A DNA stretch of 64,000 bases from Nocardia higoensis (GCF_015477835.1 NZ_JADLQN010000001.1:186001-250000), one strand, 5' to 3'. Counted from the first letter of the stretch, positions 25,321-34,445 are shown. Made by a program: numbers and translations. The notes: a model not told the origin generated them from the sequence alone.

Positions 25321-27018
25321 ATGGCGAACAAGCCGATGCCCCCGCTGGCGACCGCCCGCGACACGACCGTCGATCTCCTCGTGGTGGGGTCGGGCACCGG
25401 CATGGCCGCCGCGCTCGCCGCGCACGAACTGGGGTTGTCCTGCCTGGTCGTGGAGAAGACCGCCTATGTCGGCGGCTCGACCGCACGCTCCGGCGGCGCG
25501 TTCTGGATTCCGGGCAGCTCCATCCTGCCCGACAGCGGCGCGACCGCGATCGCCGAAGCCCAGACCTATATCGCTGCGGTAGTGGAGGATTCGGCCCCGG
25601 CCGAGCGCGGGCGGGCATTCCTCGAGGCCGGCCCGGCCACCGTCGACATGCTGAAGAGGACTACGCCGATGCGGTTCTTCTGGGCGCGGGGCTACTCCGA
25701 CTACCACCCGGAGGAGCCGGGCGGCCGAGCCGAGGGCCGCACCTGCGAGTGCCGCCCGTTCGACGCCTCGGTCCTCGGCGCCGAGCGGCCACGGTTGCGT
25801 CCCGGCGTGATGGAGGCCCCGGTCCCGATGCCGGTGACCGGCGCGGACTACAAATGGATGAACCTGATCGCGCGCAAGCCGGCCAAAGCGCTGTCGCGCA
25901 TCCTGCGCCGGGCCGCGCTGGGCATCGGCGGAATGCTGATCGGACGCGAATACCTGGCGGGCGGACAGGCGCTGGCGGCAGGCTTGTTCGCCGGAGTGCT
26001 GCGCGCGGGTATCCCGGTGTGGACCCAGACCAGCCTGGTCCGTCTCGTCCAGGACGGCGACCGGGTCACCGGCGCGGTGCTGAGCCAGGCGGGCGAGGAG
26101 ATCACCGTGACCGCGCGCCGGGGCGTGGTGCTCGCCGCGGGCGGTTTCGACCACGACATGACCACCCGGCACAAGTTCCAGTCGCCCTCGCTGCCCGAGG
26201 GCGCCAGCCTGGGCTCCGAGGCCAACACCGGCGACGCCATCGCCGCCGCTCAGGAACTCGGCGCGGGTGTCGCGCTGATGGATCAGGCGTGGTGGTTCCC
26301 CGCGTACGCGCCGCTGCCCGGCGCCGCGCCGCAGGTGATGCTCGCCGAACGCTCCCTGCCCGGCTCGTTCGTGGTCGACCAGACCGGTCGTCGCTTCATC
26401 AACGAGGCCACCGACTACATGTCCTTCGGTCAGGCGCTGCTCGAGCGGGAGCGCCGGGGCGACCCGGCCGAGCAGATGTGGCTGGTGTTCGACCAGCGCT
26501 ACCGCGACAGCTACATCATGGCCGGGTCGGTGTTTCCCCGCCAGCGGCTGCCGCGCGCCTGGTTCGACGCCGGAATCGCCCACCGTGCCGACGATCCCGC
26601 CGCACTGGCCCGCGCGATGGGCGTGCCCGAGGACGCGCTGGCCGAGACCTTCCACGGCATCGCGCGGTATGCCGACAGCGGCGTCGACCCGGACTTCGCT
26701 CGCGGCGCGAGCGCCTACGACCGCTACTACGGCGATCCCACGGTGGCCCCGAATCCGAACCTGGCGTCGCTGTCCAAGGCGCCGTTCTACGCGGTGAAGA
26801 TGATCCTCAGCGACCTGGGCACCTGCGGCGGGGTAGTCGCCGACCGGCAAGCGCGGGTGCTGCGCGAGGACGGCAGCGTGATCGCGGGCTTGTACGCCAT
26901 CGGCAACACCGCCGCCAACGCCTTCGGCGCCACCTATCCCGGCGCGGGCGCCACCATCGGTCAGGGCCTCGTCTACGGCTACATCGCGGCCACACACGCG
27001 GCGGCCACCGGGGCCTGA
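25321..27018 (+). CDS. FAD-dependent dehydrogenase, 3-ketosteroid Delta1-dehydrogenase (KstD) family
   Basis: A 565-residue flavoprotein. DLLVVGSGTGMAAALAAHEL binds the FAD, VGGSTARSGGAFWIPG is the second flavin contact, and CGGVVADRQARVLREDGSV with LYAIGNTAANAFGATYPGAG is the C-terminal signature of KstD/fumarate-reductase-like dehydrogenases. RFINEATDYMSFGQ matches the active-site Tyr region. KstD proteins are 510-575 residues. It would introduce a ring-A double bond and, together with the KshA/B pair, trigger B-ring opening. It could instead be a KstD2/3 paralogue or a Delta4 dehydrogenase. ATG at 25321 chosen from homology. Confidence 0.82.
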   Translation: MANKPMPPLATARDTTVDLLVVGSGTGMAAALAAHELGLSCLVVEKTAYVGGSTARSGGAFWIPGSSILPDSGATAIAEAQTYIAAVVEDSAPAERGRAFLEAGPATVDMLKRTTPMRFFWARGYSDYHPEEPGGRAEGRTCECRPFDASVLGAERPRLRPGVMEAPVPMPVTGADYKWMNLIARKPAKALSRILRRAALGIGGMLIGREYLAGGQALAAGLFAGVLRAGIPVWTQTSLVRLVQDGDRVTGAVLSQAGEEITVTARRGVVLAAGGFDHDMTTRHKFQSPSLPEGASLGSEANTGDAIAAAQELGAGVALMDQAWWFPAYAPLPGAAPQVMLAERSLPGSFVVDQTGRRFINEATDYMSFGQALLERERRGDPAEQMWLVFDQRYRDSYIMAGSVFPRQRLPRAWFDAGIAHRADDPAALARAMGVPEDALAETFHGIARYADSGVDPDFARGASAYDRYYGDPTVAPNPNLASLSKAPFYAVKMILSDLGTCGGVVADRQARVLREDGSVIAGLYAIGNTAANAFGATYPGAGATIGQGLVYGYIAATHAAATGA

Positions 27019-27094
27019 TCGGCGGTCGGCGTCGAGGCCCCGCGCCACGTGCCCGGGTTCCCGGTGATGCGCCAGATGGTTCCGGCCGCCGGTT

Positions 27095-27895
27095 TCAGTC
27101 TTCGGTCTCCCTGTGCGATTCCATCCGTGCCAGCGTGTGGTCGATCTGCTCACGCACCCATTCGGTGAGCCGGGCGCTGCTCATGGCGGTGGCGACCGGG
27201 GCCGGGTGGTCCAAGGGTATGACGTAGCGGCCGTCGTCGGGAAGGTCGCGCCAGAGCATGCCTGCTTCGACCCGCCCGCGCGGGCCGTACTTGGAGCGAC
27301 CTTGCAGGACCTTGACGATGCCGGTGCTCACCGCGGGGGTCGCGAAGAAGGCGTCGCTGCCGAGCGTACCGTCGTCGGTGTCGTCGTTGTCGGCGATCCC
27401 GGACGAGGGGCCGGGGTCGACGGTCACGGGCCGCGAGGTCGGCAGCACAAGGGGGATGTCGCTCAGCCGACCGGCTCGGCAGGTGGGCAGCAGGGCGAGC
27501 ACGGTGTCGGCCAGCGCGTGTGGATCACACTCGGCCACGTCGAAGCCGTCGGCGTGCATCAGGGTTTCGCCGGGGCGCTGGGTGATGACGTATCCGCGGG
27601 CACGGTGCCGCACGGCATGCACGCGAGTGCGCGCTTCCGGATTGTCGAAATCCTGGTCGTTCCAGGCGTGTGCCACGACGAAGACATCCGGCCGGGCGAT
27701 GGCGGCGGCCATGGCGTCGAGTTCGTGATCGAACCGCGTGCGCAATTCCCGGTGGACTTCGAACTTCTCCCGCTCGTAGTCGTCCGCCAGCCGGGTTCGG
27801 CTGGTGAACACGAAGGGGGCGGGCAATTCGCCCTGCCGCACCTCCTCGCACAGGAGGTTGAATTCCAGGTCGGTGAACTCCCAGGTGCGGCTCAC
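27095..27895 (-). CDS. EspG-family type VII secretion chaperone-like protein
   Basis: A 266-residue protein. WEFTDLEFNLLCEEVRQGELPAPFVF, the central VRHRARGYVITQRPGETL and a C-terminal RSKYGPRGRVEAGMLWRDLPDDGRYVI are typical of EspG, the cytosolic chaperone that keeps PE-PPE-type ESX substrates soluble. Its start overlaps the stop of the 865-residue upstream gene by four bases, making that product the likely client. It is the last gene of the minus-strand cassette. Confidence 0.82.
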   Translation of the reverse strand: MSRTWEFTDLEFNLLCEEVRQGELPAPFVFTSRTRLADDYEREKFEVHRELRTRFDHELDAMAAAIARPDVFVVAHAWNDQDFDNPEARTRVHAVRHRARGYVITQRPGETLMHADGFDVAECDPHALADTVLALLPTCRAGRLSDIPLVLPTSRPVTVDPGPSSGIADNDDTDDGTLGSDAFFATPAVSTGIVKVLQGRSKYGPRGRVEAGMLWRDLPDDGRYVIPLDHPAPVATAMSSARLTEWVREQIDHTLARMESHRETED

Positions 27896-30489
27896 GAGTC
27901 GATCACCGGCTTCACCCGATCCGGGACCGCGCCGATGGCGTCGTCGAGGTGGGCCGTGGACTGCAGGTACCTGGCCGGCTTGTGCGAGGTGTTGCCCTGC
28001 GCCCCACCACCGCCTGCCCCGGCTCCGGCCGGGCCCATCATCGGGGGACCGCCCATCCCGTTCGCGCCTGGACCCGCGGCGGCCGCTGCCGGGTACATCG
28101 GCTGCTCCGCACCGGCCAGCGACGCGCGCGGGAACATCTGCGAGGTACGGGCCTGATGGGTCGGGTGCTCGGACAGGGTGCCCGCGCCGCCCACCTCGCC
28201 GCCTCCGGCTCCACCGACCGAACCGCCGCCACCCGCGCCTGCCGCAGGATCGACCGGCAGGTCACCGGCGGCGGCGCCGATGGCATCCGGATCGAACCTG
28301 CGCAGCATCTCGTGCAACTGATCAGCCCCGGCCGAGACGGCGCCGAGGTCGCCGAGCGACCCCATCCCCTGCGTGAGCGCCTTGCCGATCTGTCCCAGGA
28401 AGTCCTTACCTGCCTCGGCGAACGACGCCGGGCCGCCGTCGGTGCCCGCCGGCTGGCTTGGCAGCCCGGCACGTGAGGTCGAAGAATCGCCGGTGCCGGT
28501 CGCGGAGGCCAGGGCCTTCTCGTCCAACGCGTTGGGCAGGTTGTCGAGCACCGACCGCACCTGTGCCGGGTCGAGTCCGGTGAGCGTCGCCAGTTCGGCG
28601 ATGTCGGCGACATCCGGGATGTTCTCCAGCACCGAGCGCACCTGTTCCGGCGAGAGGCCGCTGGTCCGGGACAGGGCATCCTCGTTCAGCAGTTCGGGTA
28701 GCGCGTCGAGCATCGACCGCACCTGGGCAGGGTCGGCGTCGAAAGCGGTGGCGAGCGCGTCTTCGAGCCCACCGGCACCGGATCCGCCCGGACCCGAACC
28801 CGACGATCTGCTTCCCGATCCACCGCCACCGAAGGATCCGCCTGTGGCGCCGTTGGGCAGCGGAGCCGATCCGAGCGACGAATAGCCGGGCACGTCGGCC
28901 TCACCGGACCCCGAGTCGGAACCGCTCGACTCGCCGGGAAGGCTGCTGCGCGGAAAGGGATTTCCCGACCCCGACTGCTGCGACCGAGTCGCCCCCTCGC
29001 CCGCGGAGCCACCGCCGGACGAGCCGACCGGCGTCGACGCACCGCCGGCTCGGGCCGCGGCGGACTCGGCGTCCTGGCGAGCGGCTTCGTAGCCGGGCGG
29101 AAGCTGACCCTGCGTCCCGGAACTCCCGCCGCCGCTCGCGCCGTTGGGAAGAGGCGTGCTTCCTCCTGCCCCGGAACCACCGGATCGATCGCCGCGTGCC
29201 CCGGAGCCGTCCGCGTCTCCATCGGATCGCGTTGTCCCGTCACCATATTCGAGCGATGGATCGGCCTGACCGTAGCCGCTCGGGTATCGAGGGTCCTGCT
29301 GCCGGCTGCCGTAGCCGTACGGGTCGTCCCAGTCCCGGCCGCCGCCGTTGCCGTACCGACCGTTGCCGTACTCACCGTTGCCGTACTGATTGTTGCCGTA
29401 TTGGCCGTTGCCGTATCGGCCGTCGCCCGGAGGGTTGTTCCCGGGCTGGTTTCGGTTCGGATCCCCCTGCGGCGCCGGCTGGGCGATCGGGCCGTGCACC
29501 ACCGGCATCACCGACACGGTGTTCTTCATGCCCTCGCCGTAGTGCTTCTGCCACTCTTCGCGGTACCGGCGGGTCACCTTGCCCGGGCAGCAGTCACCGG
29601 GATCGGGGCTCGAGGGCATGCTGAGCTTGGTCAAGTACAGCCACTGCGCGCTGTAGTCCAAGTTCTGGCTCATCGCGATCATGGAGGTGACCAGCGGCTG
29701 CACCCCCTCGGAGTAGTTCTCGACCGCCGCGGCCGCCGCCGTCGCACCCTGCCCCTCCCATGCCTCGGTGCCGGTGTCGATCGCGGTCACGAAGGTGTTC
29801 AGCTTGCCGAGCAGGTCGTTGGCCATGCTGTGCCAGGTGCCTGCCGCGGCCAGCACCGGCGCCGCATCGAGATCGCGCCCCAGTTCATACAATTCACGGA
29901 AGGCGAGACTGTCCTTGTTCTCGATGTTGGCGGTGACGCCCGGATCCTTCTCGCCCTGGTAGTCCTTCAGCGAGGAGGGGAAACTCTCCGCCTTCGCATC
30001 GTGGACGTGCAGCTTGCCGTCGTTGTCCTTCCAGCCGAATCCGCCCTGTGGTCTGCCGAATTCGGCATCCGGCCCGCCCGCCTTCCGTGCGCCGGGCGTG
30101 TACCCGCCTGCCTCGGTGGGCATCGCCAGTTTCTCGAGTGCCCGGAAGTCGTTCCCGGCATCACCCTCGGCGTTCGCGTAGGCCTTGCCCGCCGCGATGT
30201 AGGTCTCGCCCATGTCTTTGACGATGTCTGCGTGGTCCTTCAGGATGGTGCGCAGCCGACTTCCCTTGGCCGTGAACGCCGCCGCCAATTGCGCGCCGGA
30301 GGTGAGATTGCCGATCGGCGCGACATTGTCCAGGCGCAGATTCGTCACGGCGGCGGCCATGCCGAGCAGGTCGTCCACCAGGTCGGCGCAGGCGCGAGCG
30401 GCGGCCAGCGCGTCGGCCGTGTCGAACTTCAGATACCCGGCTTTCGCCTGGTTCTTCAGGTTCGACCAGGTGCCGGGTTCGAGAGCCAT
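27892..30489 (-). CDS. Large ESX-associated repeat-rich protein, probable type VII substrate
   Basis: An 865-residue protein without a Sec signal. Residues 1-110 are helical and Ala-rich and contain YANAE near residue 103, matching the YxxxD/E export signal of type VII substrates. Residues 355-385 are (YGNxx) units. The middle is Gly/Ser/Pro-rich. Residues about 575-665 hold three related blocks around DPAQVRSMLDALP, SPEQVRSVLENIP and DPAQVRSVLDNLP. It is followed by EspG with a four-base overlap. The layout is like PPE/EspB-type proteins with a long extension, but I do not recognise a named family. Confidence 0.75.
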   Translation of the reverse strand: MALEPGTWSNLKNQAKAGYLKFDTADALAAARACADLVDDLLGMAAAVTNLRLDNVAPIGNLTSGAQLAAAFTAKGSRLRTILKDHADIVKDMGETYIAAGKAYANAEGDAGNDFRALEKLAMPTEAGGYTPGARKAGGPDAEFGRPQGGFGWKDNDGKLHVHDAKAESFPSSLKDYQGEKDPGVTANIENKDSLAFRELYELGRDLDAAPVLAAAGTWHSMANDLLGKLNTFVTAIDTGTEAWEGQGATAAAAAVENYSEGVQPLVTSMIAMSQNLDYSAQWLYLTKLSMPSSPDPGDCCPGKVTRRYREEWQKHYGEGMKNTVSVMPVVHGPIAQPAPQGDPNRNQPGNNPPGDGRYGNGQYGNNQYGNGEYGNGRYGNGGGRDWDDPYGYGSRQQDPRYPSGYGQADPSLEYGDGTTRSDGDADGSGARGDRSGGSGAGGSTPLPNGASGGGSSGTQGQLPPGYEAARQDAESAAARAGGASTPVGSSGGGSAGEGATRSQQSGSGNPFPRSSLPGESSGSDSGSGEADVPGYSSLGSAPLPNGATGGSFGGGGSGSRSSGSGPGGSGAGGLEDALATAFDADPAQVRSMLDALPELLNEDALSRTSGLSPEQVRSVLENIPDVADIAELATLTGLDPAQVRSVLDNLPNALDEKALASATGTGDSSTSRAGLPSQPAGTDGGPASFAEAGKDFLGQIGKALTQGMGSLGDLGAVSAGADQLHEMLRRFDPDAIGAAAGDLPVDPAAGAGGGGSVGGAGGGEVGGAGTLSEHPTHQARTSQMFPRASLAGAEQPMYPAAAAAGPGANGMGGPPMMGPAGAGAGGGGAQGNTSHKPARYLQSTAHLDDAIGAVPDRVKPVIDS
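29345..29419. repeat. Five 15-bp tandem repeats encoding Tyr-Gly-Asn units
   Basis: Units of CCGTTGCCGTANNNN start at 29345, 29360, 29375, 29390 and 29405. On the minus strand they encode YGN followed by two variable residues. Period equals five codons, so the frame is kept when copy number changes. Confidence 0.85.
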
Positions 30490-30535
30490 TCCCGTTCAGC
30501 CCTTCCTGTCGTGCGGGTGCATCGCGTGCGCCGCG

Positions 30536-31027
30536 TCAGTCGTCGTTGTCGGCTACCACGGACCGGCGTGCGTGGGCGTCGGGATCGTCGTTCCCGGGCC
30601 AGCGGTTCGGATCCGGCGGCGTCAGAGGCGGTGCTGGGGCGGTAGGCAGCAGTGACCCGAGATCCGGTGCCCCTTCGATGATGTCGGAAAGCTTCGGCAG
30701 GGCGTTCTTGCGCTCCAGCAGTGGCTGCATGAGTTCCCTGCTGCGCGCGGCCACCTTCGCGGCCGCGGCCTGCGCCGCCGCGGTGACACCCGCCGCGATC
30801 TCCTCGAGGGTCAGGTCCAGGACGTCGTCGGCGAGCTTGGTGGCGATCAGGATCCCGTCGGCGTTCACCGTGACCTCGATGCGTTGCTCGCACGCGGTCA
30901 CCGTCTCGGTGAGCTGCGCGCGCCGCTGCTGCAGTTCGGCGATGCCGCGGAACTGTTCGCCGAGACCCTCCACCAGCGCCGCCATGTCGGCGCGCAGGCG
31001 CTCGTTGACAGTGGGCTGCCCGGTCAC
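30536..31027 (-). CDS. YbaB/EbfC-family protein of an ESX cassette
   Basis: A 163-residue protein. LRADMAALVEGLGEQFRGIAELQQRRAQLTETV begins an amphipathic helix, IEVTVNADGILIATKL is the beta strand pair and LDLTLEEIAAGVTAAAQAAAAKV the final helix: the YbaB/EbfC fold, often seen beside WXG100 genes in Nocardia-like genomes. A Pro-rich acidic tail of about 50 residues follows. Its start overlaps the stop of the WXG100-like gene by ATGA. Whether it binds DNA or acts as a secretion partner is unknown. Confidence 0.8.
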   Translation of the reverse strand: MTGQPTVNERLRADMAALVEGLGEQFRGIAELQQRRAQLTETVTACEQRIEVTVNADGILIATKLADDVLDLTLEEIAAGVTAAAQAAAAKVAARSRELMQPLLERKNALPKLSDIIEGAPDLGSLLPTAPAPPLTPPDPNRWPGNDDPDAHARRSVVADNDD

Positions 31028-31368
31028 GGCTTCGGCTTCCCGAATCCGTCGGCGTTGCCGGAGTCGGCGCCGGACAAGATGTCGGCGGCGTCCCGCTGCC
31101 CGGTCGCCATATCGCCCAGCATGGTCGCGGCGCCGAGGGCGCCTTCGACCAGGTTGTCGCGCGCGGCCTTGTACCCCTTGTCGCCGTCGAAGAACTTGTG
31201 TCCGCGCTTGTCGTCACCCCACGGCATCACGGTGCTGTCGGACTCTACGCCGCTCAGGGCGCTGCGCAGCTTGTCGGCGACCCCCTTGGCGTCGTTGGAC
31301 AACTCCCTGGTCAGGTCCGAGGCGTGACGCAGCTTCTGGGGATCGACATCCAATCGCTCCGCGGTCAT
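31024..31368 (-). CDS. WXG100/EspC-like type VII secretion protein
   Basis: A 114-residue helical-hairpin protein. LDVDPQKLRHASDLTRELSN starts helix 1, PWGDDKRGHKFF is the turn (WG in place of the classical WxG) and YKAARDNLVEGALGAATMLG starts helix 2. The pattern WGDDxxGxxF is typical of actinobacterial WXG100-family type VII targets related to EspC. GGAAGGAG lies before the ATG at 31368; an earlier in-frame ATG would run into the next gene. Gap to the CpnT-like stop is 23 bases. It may dimerise with a neighbouring substrate. Confidence 0.82.
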   Translation of the reverse strand: MTAERLDVDPQKLRHASDLTRELSNDAKGVADKLRSALSGVESDSTVMPWGDDKRGHKFFDGDKGYKAARDNLVEGALGAATMLGDMATGQRDAADILSGADSGNADGFGKPKP

Positions 31369-31391
31369 GGCACTCCTTCCGTGTCGTCGAA

Positions 31392-33134
31392 CTACAGGCT
31401 GAACGGGACGTCGACCTGCCGGCCGGGTTCGGCGGACACCACACCGGCCGCGGGGGCGGTGCCGGGCGGCACCAGCCACTGCTCACCGGAGGAACCGCTC
31501 GACGACGGCGGGCTGTAGGGGCCGGGCAGCGGTTCCACCCACGGCCACTGTTTCGGCCGTGGCTTGCCGCGCACGTCCTTGCCCTCGCCCAGGAACGGTT
31601 CATGGTGGTTGGCGATCGGGTTCCCGTTGGTGCCGGCGCTGCTTCCGCCGGAGCCGCCGCTGTGCCCGCTGCTCGACGAGGAGGGCGGTGGGATCGGGGG
31701 ACCGCCGAGCGACGACCCCGGCCGGGACGGCGGTGGTGGAGTCCAACCGCCGTCGACCGAGGACGACCACGAGGTAGGTGGCTGATCGGTACGCGATTCG
31801 TAGAAGACCGTGCTGCCCGAGCCACTGCTCGAACCGCTGCGCATGCTCGAACCGCTCCCGCCGCTCTGAATCGAACTCACGGCGTCGTAGAAGACGGTGC
31901 TGCCCGAGTCGCTGTCGCTGCTGCGCCACGACCCAGACCGGCTCGATGAGCCCGCGACGGTGGAATGCACCGGCCGAACCGAAAGCGACCCAGGCGCATC
32001 CGAACCGATGATCGACCGATCGGACGATCGGGAGCTCGAGCCGCTACTCGACCCGTCGCTGCCCGGCGGCGGTGGGGCCGCATCGCCGGGTTTCGGTTTG
32101 GACATCCAAACGTAGGAGCGGATGTCGCCGTGTCCCGGTGGAATCGGCTTGCCGAGGGCGAATCCGCCGCGCGCGCCGCCCACCATCGCCCCCCGGCTGA
32201 TGCCGCCGACCCAGCCCGCGCCCGAACTGAACGACGAGAAATCCCCGGTCGCCGCGCCCACGGCCAGGTTGCCGAAGGCGGTGCCGACCGCGCCTGACGC
32301 CCCACCGATCACGATGCCACGGCCGACCCGGCCCGCGACGTTGTCCAACTGCTTTCCGGCGACCTTGTCGATGCCCTTCCCGAGATAGCGCCCGAATTCG
32401 CGCCCGGGTATGACGCCCGCGACGCCGGCGAGGACGGAGAGCCCGAATTCCTTACCGTTGAAATGGCGTCGTTTACCCGCCGCGAGCTGGCCGACCTGCA
32501 CCGAGCCGTTGATCGTTCCGACGATGGCGGTCGCCTCGACGGCACGCACACCGTAGACTCCCCAGCCCTTCGCGGTGGGGAAGACAGGCCGCAGCCGCGC
32601 GGCCTGGGTCCAGAAGTGACGCTTTGCGGTCGAAGCGCCCAGACGCGCCGCGAGATTGGTGATCGCCTTTTGCACGAAGTCCTCGAAGACCTTGAGGAAC
32701 GAGCGCGTGGTGGTGATCGCGGCCGCCTCCACCGCAGGCGCGGTCGGCGGAAAGAGCCAGGCCCACAGGATTTCTATCGCGAGCCAGGCCAGCGTCACGA
32801 TGACGGTGATCTTGGTGGCCTGGATCTCGGTGCCCATGTCGAAAGTGCTGTCGCCGACGGTGCCCATGAACTTCGCCAGTGCCTCGATGGACTGGTCACC
32901 GGAGCGCAGTGAGTCGTAGCGGGCGCCCATGGCTGCGCCGCCCTCTCCGTGCGGGTAGGCGTCGATGGTGGCTTGCTTCGCCGCGTCGATATCGGCGAGC
33001 AGTGCTTCGAGTTCCCTGCTCGCTGTCGTCCACGCCTCCGACACCGCCCACGTGAGGTCCTCGTCGCCCTCCGGCCAGGTGGTTCCGGCCACCCAGGCCA
33101 GCCATCGCAGACCCTCGGGCATGTCTATGGTCAT
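31392..33134 (-). CDS. CpnT-like channel-domain protein with Ser/Gly/Pro-rich C-terminus
   Basis: A 580-residue protein. The N-terminus (MPEGLRWLAWVAGTTWPEGDE) and the segment up to residue 130, with the hydrophobic stretch IVTLAWLAIEILWAWLF, match the N-terminal domain of CpnT and other WXG100-like actinobacterial toxins. YPHGE at residues 60-64 fits the YxxxD/E type VII signal. A Gly/Ala-rich region (res 225-330) resembles membrane-inserting segments. From about residue 355 it is Ser/Gly/Pro-rich with a duplicated GSTVFYD/GSTVFYE unit. No NAD-glycohydrolase or other enzymatic toxin domain is visible in the last 75 residues. Confidence 0.75.
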   Translation of the reverse strand: MTIDMPEGLRWLAWVAGTTWPEGDEDLTWAVSEAWTTASRELEALLADIDAAKQATIDAYPHGEGGAAMGARYDSLRSGDQSIEALAKFMGTVGDSTFDMGTEIQATKITVIVTLAWLAIEILWAWLFPPTAPAVEAAAITTTRSFLKVFEDFVQKAITNLAARLGASTAKRHFWTQAARLRPVFPTAKGWGVYGVRAVEATAIVGTINGSVQVGQLAAGKRRHFNGKEFGLSVLAGVAGVIPGREFGRYLGKGIDKVAGKQLDNVAGRVGRGIVIGGASGAVGTAFGNLAVGAATGDFSSFSSGAGWVGGISRGAMVGGARGGFALGKPIPPGHGDIRSYVWMSKPKPGDAAPPPPGSDGSSSGSSSRSSDRSIIGSDAPGSLSVRPVHSTVAGSSSRSGSWRSSDSDSGSTVFYDAVSSIQSGGSGSSMRSGSSSGSGSTVFYESRTDQPPTSWSSSVDGGWTPPPPSRPGSSLGGPPIPPPSSSSSGHSGGSGGSSAGTNGNPIANHHEPFLGEGKDVRGKPRPKQWPWVEPLPGPYSPPSSSGSSGEQWLVPPGTAPAAGVVSAEPGRQVDVPFSL

Positions 33135-33230
33135 CGCAGCACCGCGGCGGCCCCGCACCGGCCCGTCGGATCGATCACCGCAGCTCTCCTCTGCTCGGTC
33201 ATGGTTCGTGGGATTAGAACGCAGCCAACT

Positions 33231-33258
33231 GAATTCGTGATGACGGGCAAACGAATTC
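33231..33258. promoter_or_regulatory. Inverted repeat in the CpnT-like/immunity-like divergent gap
   Basis: GAATTCG (33231) and CGAATTC (33252) are exact complements 14 bases apart, in the 189-base gap between the divergent genes. It could be a shared operator. Confidence 0.4.
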
Positions 33259-33323
33259 GCCGGGCCCGCGCTGTTCGCTCCCGGGTGGTAGCGTGCGGGC
33301 CCGATCGAGGAGGTACCGGTTTC

Positions 33324-34445
33324 GTGACCGCAGAAGATTCGTTCCCCGTCGACTCCGTGCCGTCGCTCGCCGCCGCGTCGGACCCGGTGGGCCGCCGGAT
33401 CGCCGAGGAACTGATCGCGCTCGCCCCGCCCGGCTGGTACGAAATGCAGGCGGTGTTCGCGTCGACCGCTGTATCGGAGTTGGCGTCGGTGTTCTTCGCC
33501 GACGAGCAGGGCCACCCGGTCCAGGTCTTGCCGTCCGAGGAGGTGCTCGCGCTGGTCCGGCGGCATCGCGAGGCGTCGGCCGCCCTGCCCGGTGGCCCTT
33601 GGTGGCGACTGCTGGTTTCGGCTTCGGCCTCCGGCGAGATCGTCGCCGAACCCGACTTCGGCGACGAGCCCTTCCCCGAGGACCATCTTTTCCCGCCGGA
33701 GGCGTATCGAGCCGACCTGGAGACGTTTCCGCGGACCCGGCTGCCGGTCTGGCTGGCCGCCTACGTCGGGCACGACGACCGGCAGTCCCGACCCCCCGAA
33801 CAGGCAGCGGAACGGGCCCGAGCCGCCACACGCACTCCTGACATCGAGACGACCTTGCCCACGCTCCCATTGCTGGTCATGCGCTGGGCAGCGCTCGCCG
33901 CGGGGTTCGTGGCAGCCGGATCGCCGTGGGGTCCGCGGGTTCTGCCTGCGCTGAGCCTGTTCGAAGGCGCCGGACGCAGCGGTTCCTCGCTGTGGCTGGT
34001 CCCCGGGGATCGAGCAGTGCTCTCCGGCGGAGTATGGAACGACCCGGTGCTGGACGCCGTCTACAACACCGGCGCGCCCATGCCGGACCTCTATGCGGGC
34101 GCGCCGGAGTGGGTGTCGAACCAGTTGCTCAATCCGCGCGCCGGGTCCGGGCTGCTCTCCTTCTGCTACTGGTGGGAGGGCGGCCGCTGGTATCGCGGCG
34201 CCGCACCGCCCGCCGGTGAGGTCGCCGCCGCGATACCGGCGGTCTGGACCGGAGAGAGTGCCGCCGACATCGTCGCCTCACTGGCCGAGGAATCGGGAAC
34301 CGGCGCGCGGGACGCGGCCATGGAACTGGTGCTGGCCGCCGAGCACGGCATGGCCGAACGCTCGATGCTCGTGCGGCTCTTCGGCGAACGGGGGGATGTG
34401 GACGCTGCCTTGCATCAGCTGCTGATGGCGGGGGCGGCGGGCTGA
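33324..34445 (+). CDS. Possible immunity protein (YezG-like N-terminal domain)
   Basis: A 373-residue cytosolic protein with a GTG start after GAGGAGG. Residues 20-150 (LIALAPPGWYEMQAVFASTAV, PGGPWWRLLVSASASGEI, PEDHLFPPEAYRADLETFPR) resemble an actinobacterial domain often placed next to TNT-type toxins and assigned to YezG-like immunity proteins. Residues 165-373 read WGPRVLPALSLFEGAG and contain no motif I recognise. Divergent placement from the CpnT-like gene fits an effector-immunity pair. The family assignment is from memory of sequence patterns and needs a profile search. Confidence 0.55.
   Translation: MTAEDSFPVDSVPSLAAASDPVGRRIAEELIALAPPGWYEMQAVFASTAVSELASVFFADEQGHPVQVLPSEEVLALVRRHREASAALPGGPWWRLLVSASASGEIVAEPDFGDEPFPEDHLFPPEAYRADLETFPRTRLPVWLAAYVGHDDRQSRPPEQAAERARAATRTPDIETTLPTLPLLVMRWAALAAGFVAAGSPWGPRVLPALSLFEGAGRSGSSLWLVPGDRAVLSGGVWNDPVLDAVYNTGAPMPDLYAGAPEWVSNQLLNPRAGSGLLSFCYWWEGGRWYRGAAPPAGEVAAAIPAVWTGESAADIVASLAEESGTGARDAAMELVLAAEHGMAERSMLVRLFGERGDVDAALHQLLMAGAAG

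Noticed and set aside
31392..33134. Calling the CpnT-like protein a TNT NAD-glycohydrolase toxin
   Set aside because: Only the N-terminal domain matches. The C-terminus is low complexity and too short for a TNT domain.
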